The notes under the pieces were generated by a model, which saw nothing but the letters and a program-made list of their open reading frames with translations, was not told where the DNA came from and did not search any database. From contig NZ_FNLB01000006.1 of NCBI RefSeq assembly GCF_900104145.1, forward strand, positions 2,988,501 to 3,052,500: a stretch of DNA of 64,000 nucleotides, written 5' to 3'. Each line of letters opens with the position of its first letter. The stretch's first letter is position 1. Made by a program: the position numbers and the translations under genes. This document shows positions 29,366 through 37,858 of the stretch, in pieces. This stretch comes from Pseudovibrio sp. Tun.PSC04-5.I4. Lineage in GTDB: Bacteria; Pseudomonadota; Alphaproteobacteria; Rhizobiales; Stappiaceae.

Positions 29366-30076
29366 CTATTTCAGGTACTTATTCCAAGCTGGATCCGTTT
29401 TCATTCCTGCGAGAAACTTAGCATGAGCCTCGATTTCTTCCTCTGATAAAACCGGGGGGAGGGGAACCGGGCGTTGCAGAGCAACTGCACGTTTTTCTGG
29501 CTCAAAGTCACCCATTGAATCGAGATCGATCGATTCATCATCTGGCATAAGGCCCAGATTTTTCTGCTTGCCGCCGTTCATCTCAAGATAAACTTCAGCC
29601 AGCAATTCGGCATCAAACAACGCGCCGTGATAAACACGCTTAGTGTTATCAACGCCATAGCGCGAACACAGCGCATCCAGAGAAACAGAACCGGTCGTGA
29701 ATTTTCTGCGGGCCAGCTTTAGTGTATCCAACACCTGCGTGACTGGAATTTTTGGTTTGTTACAACGCCCTAACTCCATGTTGATGAACCCCATATCAAA
29801 GGGTGCGTTGTGAATGACCAAGCGAGAATCTCCAACGAAGTCAAGGAACTCATCAGCAACGTCGACGAACAATGGTTTGTCCGAGAGAAACTCCGCTGAG
29901 AGGCCATGGATGCGGAACGCTTCTGCCGGCATATCTCTTTGCGGATTCACATAGAGGTGACAGGTTCTGCCTGTCGGAATGAAATTGAAGAGCTCCACTC
30001 CGCCGATTTCAACCAATCTATCACCATCAAGCGGATTAAGACCTGTGGTTTCAGTATCGAAGGAGATTTCGCGCAT
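29366..30076 (-). CDS. dnaQ: DNA polymerase III epsilon subunit (proofreading 3'-5' exonuclease)
   Basis: Proofreading subunit of the replicative polymerase, 236 residues. Exo I is D7-T-E9, Exo II lies in VIHNAPFDMGF and Exo III in HGALFDAELLAEVYLEM, so the DEDDh metal and His set is complete. The C-terminal tail, which tethers to the polymerase alpha subunit, is present. It is the last gene of the leftward ppsR-maf-aroE-coaE-dnaQ string, 14 bp after coaE. Confidence 0.95.
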   Translation of the reverse strand: MREISFDTETTGLNPLDGDRLVEIGGVELFNFIPTGRTCHLYVNPQRDMPAEAFRIHGLSAEFLSDKPLFVDVADEFLDFVGDSRLVIHNAPFDMGFINMELGRCNKPKIPVTQVLDTLKLARRKFTTGSVSLDALCSRYGVDNTKRVYHGALFDAELLAEVYLEMNGGKQKNLGLMPDDESIDLDSMGDFEPEKRAVALQRPVPLPPVLSEEEIEAHAKFLAGMKTDPAWNKYLK

Positions 30077-30090
30077 AATTATACCGTTCT

Positions 30091-30678
30091 TTAAGCGATG
30101 GACGACACAGCCCGCATGATAGCACCAACTGCCCGGCGTGCGGTTTCAACACCCAGTCCGGTATCGACAATAAAATGCGCTTTTTTGCGTTTTTCTGCGT
30201 CGTTTAACTGTTTTGCGTAAATAGCTTCAAATTTGTCTTCTGTCATGCCCGGTCTTTCAAGAACGCGTTTGCGTTGTACATCATATGGCGCGGAAACGAC
30301 GACAACGGCATCCACAGACTTGTGTTTGCCAACTTCAAAGAGGAGAGGGACGTCCAGAACGACAACTTTGTGTCTTGCTTGTTTCGCATTTTCTAAAAAC
30401 TCGGCCTCAACTTCCTGAACCAGAGGATGAATGAGACTTTCCAGCAAAGTCATTTTTGCTTTGTCATGGAGAACTATTTTTCCAAGTGCTGCCCGATCTA
30501 TATGACCATCGTTTACAACACCGGGAAACGCATTCCCGACTGGCTCCACTGCCTTGCCAGCGTAGAGGGCATGGACTGCTGCATCAGCATCATAAACCGC
30601 AGCCCCAGCTTCAGCAAAGAGCTTCGATGTTGTCGATTTACCCATTCCTATAGAACCGGTCAGACCCAGAATAATCAT
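30091..30678 (-). CDS. coaE: Dephospho-CoA kinase
   Basis: Last step of coenzyme A synthesis: phosphorylates the ribose 3'-OH. It has 195 residues. The P-loop GSIGMGKST is at 8-16, and the lid and CoA-binding DVPLLFE segment are present. It abuts aroE directly, with no gap between the aroE stop and this start, so translation is probably coupled. Confidence 0.95.
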   Translation of the reverse strand: MIILGLTGSIGMGKSTTSKLFAEAGAAVYDADAAVHALYAGKAVEPVGNAFPGVVNDGHIDRAALGKIVLHDKAKMTLLESLIHPLVQEVEAEFLENAKQARHKVVVLDVPLLFEVGKHKSVDAVVVVSAPYDVQRKRVLERPGMTEDKFEAIYAKQLNDAEKRKKAHFIVDTGLGVETARRAVGAIMRAVSSIA

Positions 30679-31512
30679 TCAGGTAAGTCCCATCTCTTTT
30701 ACGATCATCTCACGAAGTTCAGCTGTCACATGAGGGCGAACGCCAAACCATTTCTCAAAACCCGGCACTGCCTGATGAAGCAACATGCCCAAGCCATCCA
30801 CACTTGGGTTTCCTTGCGCTTTTGCTTCACGAAGCAGATTGGTTTGTAACGGGGAGTAAACAATATCCGTCACGACAGCAGATTTCGACAGGTTATTAAG
30901 GTCGATAGTAAGTTCTGGCTGTCCGGCCATACCAAGAGATGTGGTGTTTACGAGTAAATCCGCTTCTCCAAGTGTTTCCCCCAGAGTATCCCAAGAAACT
31001 GCGATGGTATTTGGTCCAAAATGATCCGCTAGTTTCTGCGCTTTTTCCAGCGTTCTGTTTGCGATATACACTTCTGTGAACCCTCTTGAGAGCAACGCCC
31101 AAATTATCGCGCGAGAAGCACCACCGGCACCCAAAACAATAGCTTTATTCCCGTTGTTATCCCAATCCGGCAATATTTGATCCAGGTTTCCCAGAAAACC
31201 AAGACCATCAGTATTTGAACCGTTCAATACACCGTCTTCATCCAACCAAAGCGTGTTTACAGCACCAATCGTTTTGGCTGCATCGTCTAGTTTTTCGGCG
31301 GCTTTATAAGCGTGTTCCTTGTTGGGAATAGTCACGTTGCAACCAACTAACCCATGCTTTGCTAGAGAGCCATAGAAAGTCTCTGCCGTTTCTGGTGGGA
31401 CATCCTGGGCAATATACGATCCTTCAATGCCGTGTTGTTTAAGCCAGTAACCGTGGATCAAGGGAGATTTGGAGTGGCCAATAGGATGTCCTGTAACAGC
31501 AGCGTTTCTCAT
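30679..31512 (-). CDS. aroE: Shikimate dehydrogenase (NADP)
   Basis: Reduces 3-dehydroshikimate in the chorismate pathway. It has 277 residues. Catalytic Lys65 in NVTIPNK and the Asp in NGSNTDGLG are at the canonical positions, and the NADP fold GAGGASRAI is intact. Its start overlaps the maf stop by 4 bp, which implies coupled translation. Confidence 0.95.
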   Translation of the reverse strand: MRNAAVTGHPIGHSKSPLIHGYWLKQHGIEGSYIAQDVPPETAETFYGSLAKHGLVGCNVTIPNKEHAYKAAEKLDDAAKTIGAVNTLWLDEDGVLNGSNTDGLGFLGNLDQILPDWDNNGNKAIVLGAGGASRAIIWALLSRGFTEVYIANRTLEKAQKLADHFGPNTIAVSWDTLGETLGEADLLVNTTSLGMAGQPELTIDLNNLSKSAVVTDIVYSPLQTNLLREAKAQGNPSVDGLGMLLHQAVPGFEKWFGVRPHVTAELREMIVKEMGLT

Positions 31513-32105
31513 TTCTTCAAAACCTCAATGCTGCGCAGGTAATCCAGTAAGGCCAACAGCGGCAGACCAAGGACTGTAAAATAGTCACCCTCAATTTTTT
31601 CAAACAGTTGAACACCTTCAGCTTCCAATTGATAAGCGCCGACACTGGAAAGAATTTCGGTGCCGGTCCGGTCAATGTACCAATCGAGGAAGTCTGTTGT
31701 GAGATGGCGAACGTGGAGGACTGCGGTCGAAAGACTCTCCCATACAACTTCGCCGTCTTTCACAATACAAGCAGCGGAGTGGAGAGCATGGCTTTTGCCT
31801 GAAAAGTTTTCCAATTGCTGACGAGCAGCTTTCAGATCTTCAGGCTTCACCAACCGCGTACCTTCAAAAGCAAGGATCTGATCCGCGCCAATAACGTAAG
31901 CACCATGATGATGTGCCGAAACTTCTTTCGCTTTCGCAACGGATAATTTGGCTGCAATCACTTTTGGATCCACACCAGTGGAAAGCAATGGCTCTTCTAT
32001 CTGGCGTTCATCAACATTTGCCGGAATCCTATCAAAGATAAGTCCAGCATTTTCCAAGAGAGTTGCGCGGATTTTACTTCCGCTGGCTAAAACCAGTCGT
32101 GTCAT
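31509..32105 (-). CDS. maf: Maf-like nucleoside triphosphate pyrophosphatase
   Basis: House-cleaning enzyme that hydrolyses non-canonical NTPs; 198 residues. The N-terminal LASGSKIRATLLENAGL and the ARRQL/SGKSHALHSA segments are family hallmarks. It lies between ppsR and aroE in the conserved alphaproteobacterial origin-proximal operon. Which base it prefers cannot be told from sequence. Confidence 0.9.
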   Translation of the reverse strand: MTRLVLASGSKIRATLLENAGLIFDRIPANVDERQIEEPLLSTGVDPKVIAAKLSVAKAKEVSAHHHGAYVIGADQILAFEGTRLVKPEDLKAARQQLENFSGKSHALHSAACIVKDGEVVWESLSTAVLHVRHLTTDFLDWYIDRTGTEILSSVGAYQLEAEGVQLFEKIEGDYFTVLGLPLLALLDYLRSIEVLKK

Positions 32106-32166
32106 ACCCTACTTTCCAAAACTGAGGATTTCTTGTGCTCTTCATTGGGATAAATCGTTGAGCTTC

Positions 32167-33078
32167 TCAATATTCTTCTTCTTCTTTCTGTTCATTTTTA
32201 TGCTTTCTGAGCAATTCCATAATTTCTGCTGCCGTTTCCTCAATGGAACGACGTGTCACGTCAATCAAAGGCCATCCATTTTCTGCACACAATCGTTTCG
32301 ACATCGCAATCTCCTGCGCGATGGACTTACGATCCACATAGCTGTCGTTATCCGTTTTGGCATCAAGAGTGAGAATACGGTTTTGGCGAATATCCCGAAT
32401 GCGTTCAGCCGTCGCCATCAGACCAACAACAAGCGGCTTTTTGGCTTTAAGAAGCTGGCGGGGAGGGCGTATATTGGGGACCAGCGGGATATTTGCCGCC
32501 TTAATACCCCTATTTGCCAGATAGATACTGGTTGGCGTCTTTGATGTTCGGCTGATACCGACCAGAATTACATCTGCTTCATCCAAAACACCGGCTATCT
32601 GGCCATCGTCGTGCATCATGGTGAAGTTCATAGCGTCCATACGGCGGAAGTACTCATCATCCAAGACATGCTGCCCACCCACACGCCATGTCTCTGTGAC
32701 GTTCAGATAGCTGTGAAAGACCTGGTAGACGGGTTTGAGGATGTTTACGCACGGTAGGCTCAAATCCTGACATTTCCGCTCCAGGCGGCGGGCGTAAGCT
32801 TGTTCCACAAGCGTGTAGAGAACAATTCCTGGTGCAGATTCAATCTCATCCAGCACTCTACTCAACTGTTTGTCATGTCGGATAAGCGGATAAACATGCT
32901 CAATGGGCTGGATATTCTCATATTGTGCTGTCGCAGCACGCACGACAGTCATCAAAGTTTCGCCAGTGGAATCCGAAACCATGTGCAAATGGAAGTAGTT
33001 AGAGTGGTTACCCAAGGTATCATCCTCAACATGCCTAAGAGATTTGGGAAAACTGTTCAAATCTCCATGTGCCGCCAA
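32167..33078 (-). CDS. ppsR: Pyruvate, phosphate dikinase/PEP synthase regulatory protein (DUF299 kinase-pyrophosphorylase)
   Basis: Bifunctional ADP-dependent kinase and Pi-dependent phosphorylase that switches PPDK or PEP synthase off and on. The core [14 protein letters not shown] near the N-terminus and [18 protein letters not shown] (P-loop-like) are intact. The ATG at 33078 gives 303 residues, about 30 longer than many homologues; a TTG closer to FHLH is possible. It is transcribed leftward away from the putative origin and is the first gene of the ppsR-maf-aroE-coaE-dnaQ string. The DUF299 gene next to hemE marks the origin in Caulobacter and Rickettsia. Confidence 0.92.
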   Translation of the reverse strand: MAAHGDLNSFPKSLRHVEDDTLGNHSNYFHLHMVSDSTGETLMTVVRAATAQYENIQPIEHVYPLIRHDKQLSRVLDEIESAPGIVLYTLVEQAYARRLERKCQDLSLPCVNILKPVYQVFHSYLNVTETWRVGGQHVLDDEYFRRMDAMNFTMMHDDGQIAGVLDEADVILVGISRTSKTPTSIYLANRGIKAANIPLVPNIRPPRQLLKAKKPLVVGLMATAERIRDIRQNRILTLDAKTDNDSYVDRKSIAQEIAMSKRLCAENGWPLIDVTRRSIEETAAEIMELLRKHKNEQKEEEEY

Positions 33079-33442
33079 TTTAATGCCCGCTGACCCTATT
33101 TCGTCAACAATTCTATATTTTGAGAATATTGAATTCGAAATGAACTGGAAAACAGGGATTGCACATTCCCACGAAAAAAATACACAGGACAGCTTGTGGG
33201 ATGAACTGTGATCTGTGGTTATATTGAAGATAGTAACCTATTGAATCATAAAGAAAAACAATTAGTTTTCGACTCCTGTGTAGAGTCTTGCTTGTTTTTG
33301 ATCTGTGACTTATCCCATAAGTGTTTTTTCAGTTAAGAATTGTGGAATTTAATTGATCCCTGCTATTCACTCACTAATAGAAATAGAAACAAGAAAATAA
33401 GAAGATTCTTTTAAAGCAGGCTTTGGATAAAAGAGGCGATTG
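33079..33442. other. Putative chromosomal replication origin (oriC) between ppsR and hemE
   Basis: A 364-bp non-coding gap between divergent ppsR and hemE, the conserved origin location in alphaproteobacteria. It is AT-rich: 33241-33300 has 19 G+C of 60 and 33361-33420 has 17 of 60. DnaA-box-like sequences on the minus strand are at 33422-33430 (8 of 9 to TTATCCACA) and 33214-33222 (7 of 9). Four GANTC (CcrM) sites occur within 166 bp, at 33243, 33271, 33283 and 33404. ACTTAT-CCC-ATAAGT at 33308-33322 is a perfect short palindrome. No exact DnaA box was found, so this rests on location plus composition. Confidence 0.65.
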
Positions 33443-34471
33443 ATGCAATCTCATGAAAGAGCGGTAATGCGCGTTTTGGCAGGCGAAAAACTAGAGCGCC
33501 CACCAATCTGGATGATGCGACAAGCAGGCAGGTATTTGCCTGAGTACAGAGCTATACGAGCTCAAGCTCCAAATTTTCTCGACTTCTGCTACAACACCGA
33601 TCTTGCAACAGAAGTTACTCTCCAACCAATTCGTAGGTATGGCTTCGATGCTGCCATCCTATTTTCTGACATCTTCGTAGTTCCAGATGCGCTTGGCTAC
33701 CCTGTAAAATTTGAGGAGGGTCGAGGACCAGTTCTCGAACCACTCTCAATCGAACTCGTTGATAAACTTGATCAAGCTAGGACAATGGAGCATTTGGCTC
33801 CTGTTATTGCCACAATCAAGCGTTTGAGAGCTGAGTTACCGACAGAAACCACGCTTCTAGGCTTCTGCGGAGCTCCGTGGACGGTTGCTTGCTATTCTGT
33901 GGCTGGTCATACCACTCAGGACCAAGTTGCCGCTCGTATCGGCTCCTACAGGGATCCTGCGCTCCTGACTGCTTTCATCGATCATCTGGTTGAAGCTTCT
34001 ATCAGCTACCTTGTGGCTCAGCTGGATGGTGGTGCTGATGCGCTTCAGATCTTTGACACATGGGCAGGTGTTTTGGATGACATTGGATTTGAACAGTGGT
34101 CTGTTGGTCCAACTCGCAAAATCGTTGATGGCGTGAAAGCTCAGCGCCCCAATGCGAAGATCATTGGTTTCCCGAAAGCATCCGCAGCGCGGCTAAAGCG
34201 CTATGTTGAAGGTACTGGTGTTGATGCAGTAGGTCTGGATTGGACTGTTCCTGCAGAAGTTGCTCAGGAAATTCAGAAGATTGTTCCTGTTCAGGGGAAT
34301 ATGGATCCGATGCGACTGGTTGCCGGTGGACGTGCGCTTGAAACTGGAATAGATCACTCTCTCGAAGTTTTAGGCAATGGCCCGCATATCTTTAATTTGG
34401 GTCATGGCGTTGTGCCGCAGACACCGCCAGAACACGTGGCTGAGATGGTGAAGCGCGTAAAAGGCCTGTAA
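33443..34471 (+). CDS. hemE: Uroporphyrinogen decarboxylase
   Basis: Decarboxylates uroporphyrinogen III to coproporphyrinogen III in haem synthesis. The ATG at 33443 is preceded by AGAGG at good spacing, giving 342 residues. The signature RQAGRYLPEYR lies at 26-36 and the catalytic Asp in the LFSDIFVVPDALG region. It is the first rightward gene from the putative origin, followed by hemJ after 30 bp. Confidence 0.96.
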   Translation: MQSHERAVMRVLAGEKLERPPIWMMRQAGRYLPEYRAIRAQAPNFLDFCYNTDLATEVTLQPIRRYGFDAAILFSDIFVVPDALGYPVKFEEGRGPVLEPLSIELVDKLDQARTMEHLAPVIATIKRLRAELPTETTLLGFCGAPWTVACYSVAGHTTQDQVAARIGSYRDPALLTAFIDHLVEASISYLVAQLDGGADALQIFDTWAGVLDDIGFEQWSVGPTRKIVDGVKAQRPNAKIIGFPKASAARLKRYVEGTGVDAVGLDWTVPAEVAQEIQKIVPVQGNMDPMRLVAGGRALETGIDHSLEVLGNGPHIFNLGHGVVPQTPPEHVAEMVKRVKGL

Positions 34472-34501
34472 TCGGTTATTACAAATATTGAGGCGCGGAT
34501 T

Positions 34502-34930
34502 ATGGATGATGCATATTCCTGGGCGAAGTCCCTACACATAATTTCTGTAGTTGCTTGGATGGCAGGATTGTTCTACCTCCCGCGCCTTTTTGTCTATCAC
34601 ACGACGGCAGAAATCGGATCTGACAAGAGCGAAACCTTTAAGATCATGGAGCGCCGATTGCTGAAAGCAATTATGGCGCCTTCAATGATGGCCACATGGA
34701 TTTTTGGTTTGTGGTTGGTTTATTTGCTTGATGCATATTTTGATCTTTGGTTTCTATTGAAGTTCTCTCTTGTTATTCTCATGACGATATATCACGTAAT
34801 GCTTTCGAAGCATGTGACCAAGTTTGCGCAGGATCAAAACAAGAATAGTGAGCGATACTTTAGAATTATTAATGAGATTCCAACACTATTAATGGTTGCA
34901 ATTGTGTTCCTAGTGATCTTTAAACCCTAG
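34502..34930 (+). CDS. hemJ: Protoporphyrinogen IX oxidase HemJ
   Basis: A 142-residue membrane protein with four hydrophobic segments, performing the penultimate haem step in bacteria lacking HemG/HemY. The conserved His12 (SLHIISVVAWMAGLFYLPRL) and the later invariant Lys and His in LLKFSLVILMTIYH are present. It is likely in an operon with hemE. Ferrochelatase (hemH), sometimes in this cluster, is not here. Confidence 0.92.
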   Translation: MDDAYSWAKSLHIISVVAWMAGLFYLPRLFVYHTTAEIGSDKSETFKIMERRLLKAIMAPSMMATWIFGLWLVYLLDAYFDLWFLLKFSLVILMTIYHVMLSKHVTKFAQDQNKNSERYFRIINEIPTLLMVAIVFLVIFKP

Positions 34931-35048
34931 GTGATCCGGGCATTCGGAAATTATTATTGAAAATTTAGGAGAATTAGTGGGCAATAAGCACTTGCCGAAT
35001 TGAATTCGATTAGTTATTGTGCCGACACCTTCACAGTGCAGCTTTAAT

Positions 35049-35073
35049 AATCGCTAATCTCCTAGCGATTTTC
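35049..35073 (+). terminator. Possible terminator after hemJ
   Basis: A perfect 8-bp inverted repeat AATCGCTA (35049-35056) and TAGCGATT (35063-35070), but only a short T-run follows. It lies in the 266-bp hemJ-rho gap, which is otherwise non-coding and must carry the rho leader. Confidence 0.4.
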
Positions 35074-35196
35074 GTAGGTCGATGAACGTCGTACCTAGAG
35101 AAGCTGCAATTCCCCCCTAACGTTTTGTGTTCGAAAGTTCTTGATCCTTTAAAGCTAAATCAAGTCCAGAACCCATAGTAAAGACGATCCCTATTT

Positions 35197-36462
35197 ATGC
35201 GGGAAATGAAACTCAGAGACCTTAAGTCTAAAAGCCCGACTGAACTCCTTACAGTAGCTGAGGAGCATGATGTCGAAAATGCAAGTACCATGCGCAAACA
35301 GGAACTTATGTTTGCGATTTTGAAGAGACTTGCAGAGCAATATATTGAGATCATCGGCGAAGGTGTCGTAGAGGTCCTCCAAGATGGATTTGGCTTCCTC
35401 CGCTCTCCTGATGCAAACTACTTGCCAGGCCCAGACGATATTTACGTTTCACCTTCACAGATCCGTCGCTTTTCTCTGCGCACTGGTGATACTGTTGAAG
35501 GCCAGATCCGTAGCCCTAAAGATGGTGAGCGTTACTTCGCCCTTCTGAAGGTCAATAAAATCAACTTTGAAGATCCTGAAAATGCGCGACATAAGGTTCA
35601 TTTTGATAACCTGACGCCGCTTTACCCAGAAGATCGCTTCAATCTTGAAATACCGGAATCCAGCTCCAAGGATATTTCTTCTCGCATTATTGATCTTGTA
35701 GCTCCGCTCGGCAAAGGCCAGCGTGCTCTGATCACTGCGCCTCCTCGGACAGGTAAAACAGTATTCCTTCAGAATATTGCGAAGTCTATTACAACCAACC
35801 ATCCTGAGTGTTACCTTATCGTTCTGTTGATTGATGAGCGTCCGGAAGAAGTAACGGACATGCAGCGCACAGTTGATGGTGAAGTTGTCTCTTCTACATT
35901 TGATGAGCCTGCTTCTCGCCACGTTCAGGTTGCTGAAATGGTGATTGAAAAGGCTAAACGTCTGACTGAACATGGCCGTGACGTTGTTATCCTTCTGGAT
36001 TCCATCACACGCCTCGGTCGTGCCTACAACACCGTTGTGCCGTCCTCTGGTAAAGTTCTTACTGGTGGTGTTGATGCGAACGCGTTGCAGCGTCCTAAGC
36101 GCTTCTTTGGTGCGGCTCGTAACATCGAAGAGGGTGGTTCTCTTACCATCATCGCGACGGCCCTGATTGATACCGGCAGCCGTATGGATGAAGTTATCTT
36201 CGAAGAATTCAAGGGAACGGGTAACTCCGAAATTATCCTTGATCGTAAGATCTCTGACAAACGTGTCTTCCCGGCTGTTGATATTCAGCGCTCCGGTACT
36301 CGTAAGGAAGAGCTTCTTGTTTCTGCTGATAAGCTCAAGAAGACTTTTGTTCTGCGCCGTATCCTAAGCCAGATGAATACTGTTGATGCTGTTGAGTTCC
36401 TGCTCGATAAATTGCGTCAGACAAAATCCAACGATGATTTCTTCGATTCAATGAATACATAG
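35197..36462 (+). CDS. rho: Transcription termination factor Rho
   Basis: Hexameric RNA helicase that ends transcription at unstructured C-rich sites. It has 421 residues. An N-terminal helical domain, an RNA-binding cold-shock-like domain (DGFGFLRSP near 65-73) and the ATPase core with P-loop APPRTGKT at 181-188 are all present, and the Q-loop/R-loop segments follow. The start [18 protein letters not shown] is the usual alphaproteobacterial one. Confidence 0.97.
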   Translation: MREMKLRDLKSKSPTELLTVAEEHDVENASTMRKQELMFAILKRLAEQYIEIIGEGVVEVLQDGFGFLRSPDANYLPGPDDIYVSPSQIRRFSLRTGDTVEGQIRSPKDGERYFALLKVNKINFEDPENARHKVHFDNLTPLYPEDRFNLEIPESSSKDISSRIIDLVAPLGKGQRALITAPPRTGKTVFLQNIAKSITTNHPECYLIVLLIDERPEEVTDMQRTVDGEVVSSTFDEPASRHVQVAEMVIEKAKRLTEHGRDVVILLDSITRLGRAYNTVVPSSGKVLTGGVDANALQRPKRFFGAARNIEEGGSLTIIATALIDTGSRMDEVIFEEFKGTGNSEIILDRKISDKRVFPAVDIQRSGTRKEELLVSADKLKKTFVLRRILSQMNTVDAVEFLLDKLRQTKSNDDFFDSMNT

Positions 36463-36483
36463 ATTTATTGTACCGAGTTTTAG

Positions 36484-36519
36484 GGCCTCGCTCACTTCGG
36501 TGTGCGGGGCCTTTTTTTT
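36484..36519 (+). terminator. Intrinsic terminator of rho
   Basis: GGCC...GGCC closes a stem with GC and CAC/GTG pairs around a stable TTCG tetraloop, followed by eight T. Confidence 0.88.
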
Positions 36520-36562
36520 GTTTGTTGATTGGATTCTATTTTGAATTGAGAGGGAGAGTGAC

Positions 36563-37147
36563 ATGGAAACTATTGTTCTTGATAAATGTCCTCGTGCGGA
36601 AACAGAGCGTCTTATTCTTCGTAAGTGGGAGCAAAGGGATCTTGATGGCCTGATTGAATTATGTGGGCATCCTGGGGTCATGAAATTCTTCGGCGCTGTG
36701 AAATCACCTGAAGAAGCGGAGCAGATGTTAGGTCGTGTGCTGAGAAAACAGGATCAGCATGGCTATTGCTTCCCGGTTGTTGAAGATAAACAATCTGGTC
36801 GTTTGTTGGGCTTCTGTGGACTTAATGTTCAAGAGACTGATATTCCTATTGGGCCGTGCGTTGAAATTGGCTGGCGGCTTCAACGTGATGCTTGGGGGAA
36901 GGGCATTGCCATGGAAGCAGCAGGTATCTGGCTTAAATTCGGTTTTGAGATTTTGAAGCTGGATGAGATTGTCGCGAATGCGGTTGTGGGCAATCAACGT
37001 TCTGAAAATACCATGAAGCGCCTTGGGATGATTTATTCAACTGGTGACGATTTTATTGATCCCGACATGGATGCGAATGCTCCACTGGCGCGGAATTTTC
37101 TATACCGGATTACAAAACAACAATTTTTGGACCGTGAATATGGTTGA
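36563..37147 (+). CDS. GNAT-family N-acetyltransferase (RimJ/RimL-like), first of a tandem pair
   Basis: A 194-residue acetyltransferase. The opening ETERLILRKWEQRDLDGL is typical of the RimJ/RimL branch, and GWRLQRDAWGKGIAMEA is the acetyl-CoA pyrophosphate-binding region. The substrate is unknown (N-terminal amine of a protein or small molecule). It overlaps the next gene by 8 bp, and the two proteins are clearly paralogous. The pair is inserted between rho and mnmE, genes usually adjacent in this lineage. Confidence 0.85.
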   Translation: METIVLDKCPRAETERLILRKWEQRDLDGLIELCGHPGVMKFFGAVKSPEEAEQMLGRVLRKQDQHGYCFPVVEDKQSGRLLGFCGLNVQETDIPIGPCVEIGWRLQRDAWGKGIAMEAAGIWLKFGFEILKLDEIVANAVVGNQRSENTMKRLGMIYSTGDDFIDPDMDANAPLARNFLYRITKQQFLDREYG

Positions 37148-37724
37148 GACACTAATTGACAAATGCCCGCATATTGAGACGGACCGGCTTGTATTGCGGA
37201 AGTGGGAAGCGCGGGATCTGGATGGTCTTGCGGAGATGAATGCTGATGCTCGCGTTATGGAGTTTTTCCCAAATGTGATGTCTCGAGAGGAAAGCGAGAC
37301 CATGCATCAACGCTTGTTGGCAAAACAGGAGAGCCACGGTTTTGCGGTACCAGTTGTCGAAGACAAGTTGTCCGGGAAGTTCCTTGGCTTTTGTGGTTTA
37401 GGTATCCCAACCTATCCAATACCTCTTCCGTTTGATCCCTGCGTTGAGATCGGTTGGCGTCTTATTCCTGATGCTTGGGGGAAGGGGATTGCGCAGCAAG
37501 CATCCCGTATTTGGCTTAGATTCGGGTTCGAAACTCTTCAGTTGGATGAGGTCGTAAGTTTTACTGCAGTTCAAAACAAGCGTTCTCAAAAGGTAATGCA
37601 ACGGCTTGGAATGGTGACTGAAGTTTCTGATGATTTTGATCATCAGTTTTTGGAAGAGGGACATTGGCTTCGTAGGCATGTTCTTTACCGGTTGAATAGA
37701 GACCGTTTCGCATCTGTATCTTAG
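37140..37724 (+). CDS. GNAT-family N-acetyltransferase (RimJ/RimL-like), second of a tandem pair
   Basis: 194 residues from the ATG at 37140, whose start lies inside the last codons of the first GNAT gene, so translation is likely coupled. MVETLIDKCPHIETDRLVLRKWEARDLDGL parallels its neighbour almost position for position, and GWRLIPDAWGKGIAQQA is the CoA-binding loop. The two have diverged strongly enough (an IPTYPIPLPFD insert in this copy) to suggest different substrates. Confidence 0.83.
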   Translation: MVETLIDKCPHIETDRLVLRKWEARDLDGLAEMNADARVMEFFPNVMSREESETMHQRLLAKQESHGFAVPVVEDKLSGKFLGFCGLGIPTYPIPLPFDPCVEIGWRLIPDAWGKGIAQQASRIWLRFGFETLQLDEVVSFTAVQNKRSQKVMQRLGMVTEVSDDFDHQFLEEGHWLRRHVLYRLNRDRFASVS

Positions 37725-37772
37725 AGCTTAGTTTGATGGGATAAAGAATTTGTTCTCCTGTTAATAATGTGA

Positions 37773-37788
37773 TGTTTCACGTGAATCA
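37773..37788 (+). other. parS site (15/16)
   Basis: Differs from TGTTTCACGTGAAACA at one base. It lies in the gap between the second GNAT gene and the DUF255 gene. Confidence 0.75.
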
Positions 37789-37808
37789 CATCAATTTTCA
37801 AAGCTCTA

Positions 37809-37850
37809 ATCAAGGGCTGGGTCACGTGAAACAACGACCCAACCCTTGAT
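37809..37850. other. Long inverted repeat carrying a parS-like core
   Basis: ATCAAGGG-C-TGGGTC (37809-37823) pairs with GACCCA-A-CCCTTGAT (37836-37850) except for one mismatch, leaving a 12-base loop. It sits just past the DUF255 stop on the minus strand and may end that transcript, though there is no strong T-run. A parS-like site (14 of 16, 37818-37833) spans one arm and the loop. Confidence 0.6.
37818..37833 (+). other. parS-like site (14/16) inside the inverted repeat
   Basis: Core CACGTGAAACA intact; two mismatches in the left half. It lies 30 bp from the 37773 site, so ParB might bind both. Confidence 0.55.
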
Positions 37851-37858
37851 TGATATGC

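Noticed and set aside
33079..33442. CtrA boxes (TTAA-N7-TTAA) in the putative origin
   Set aside because: TTAA motifs occur but none at the seven-base spacing.
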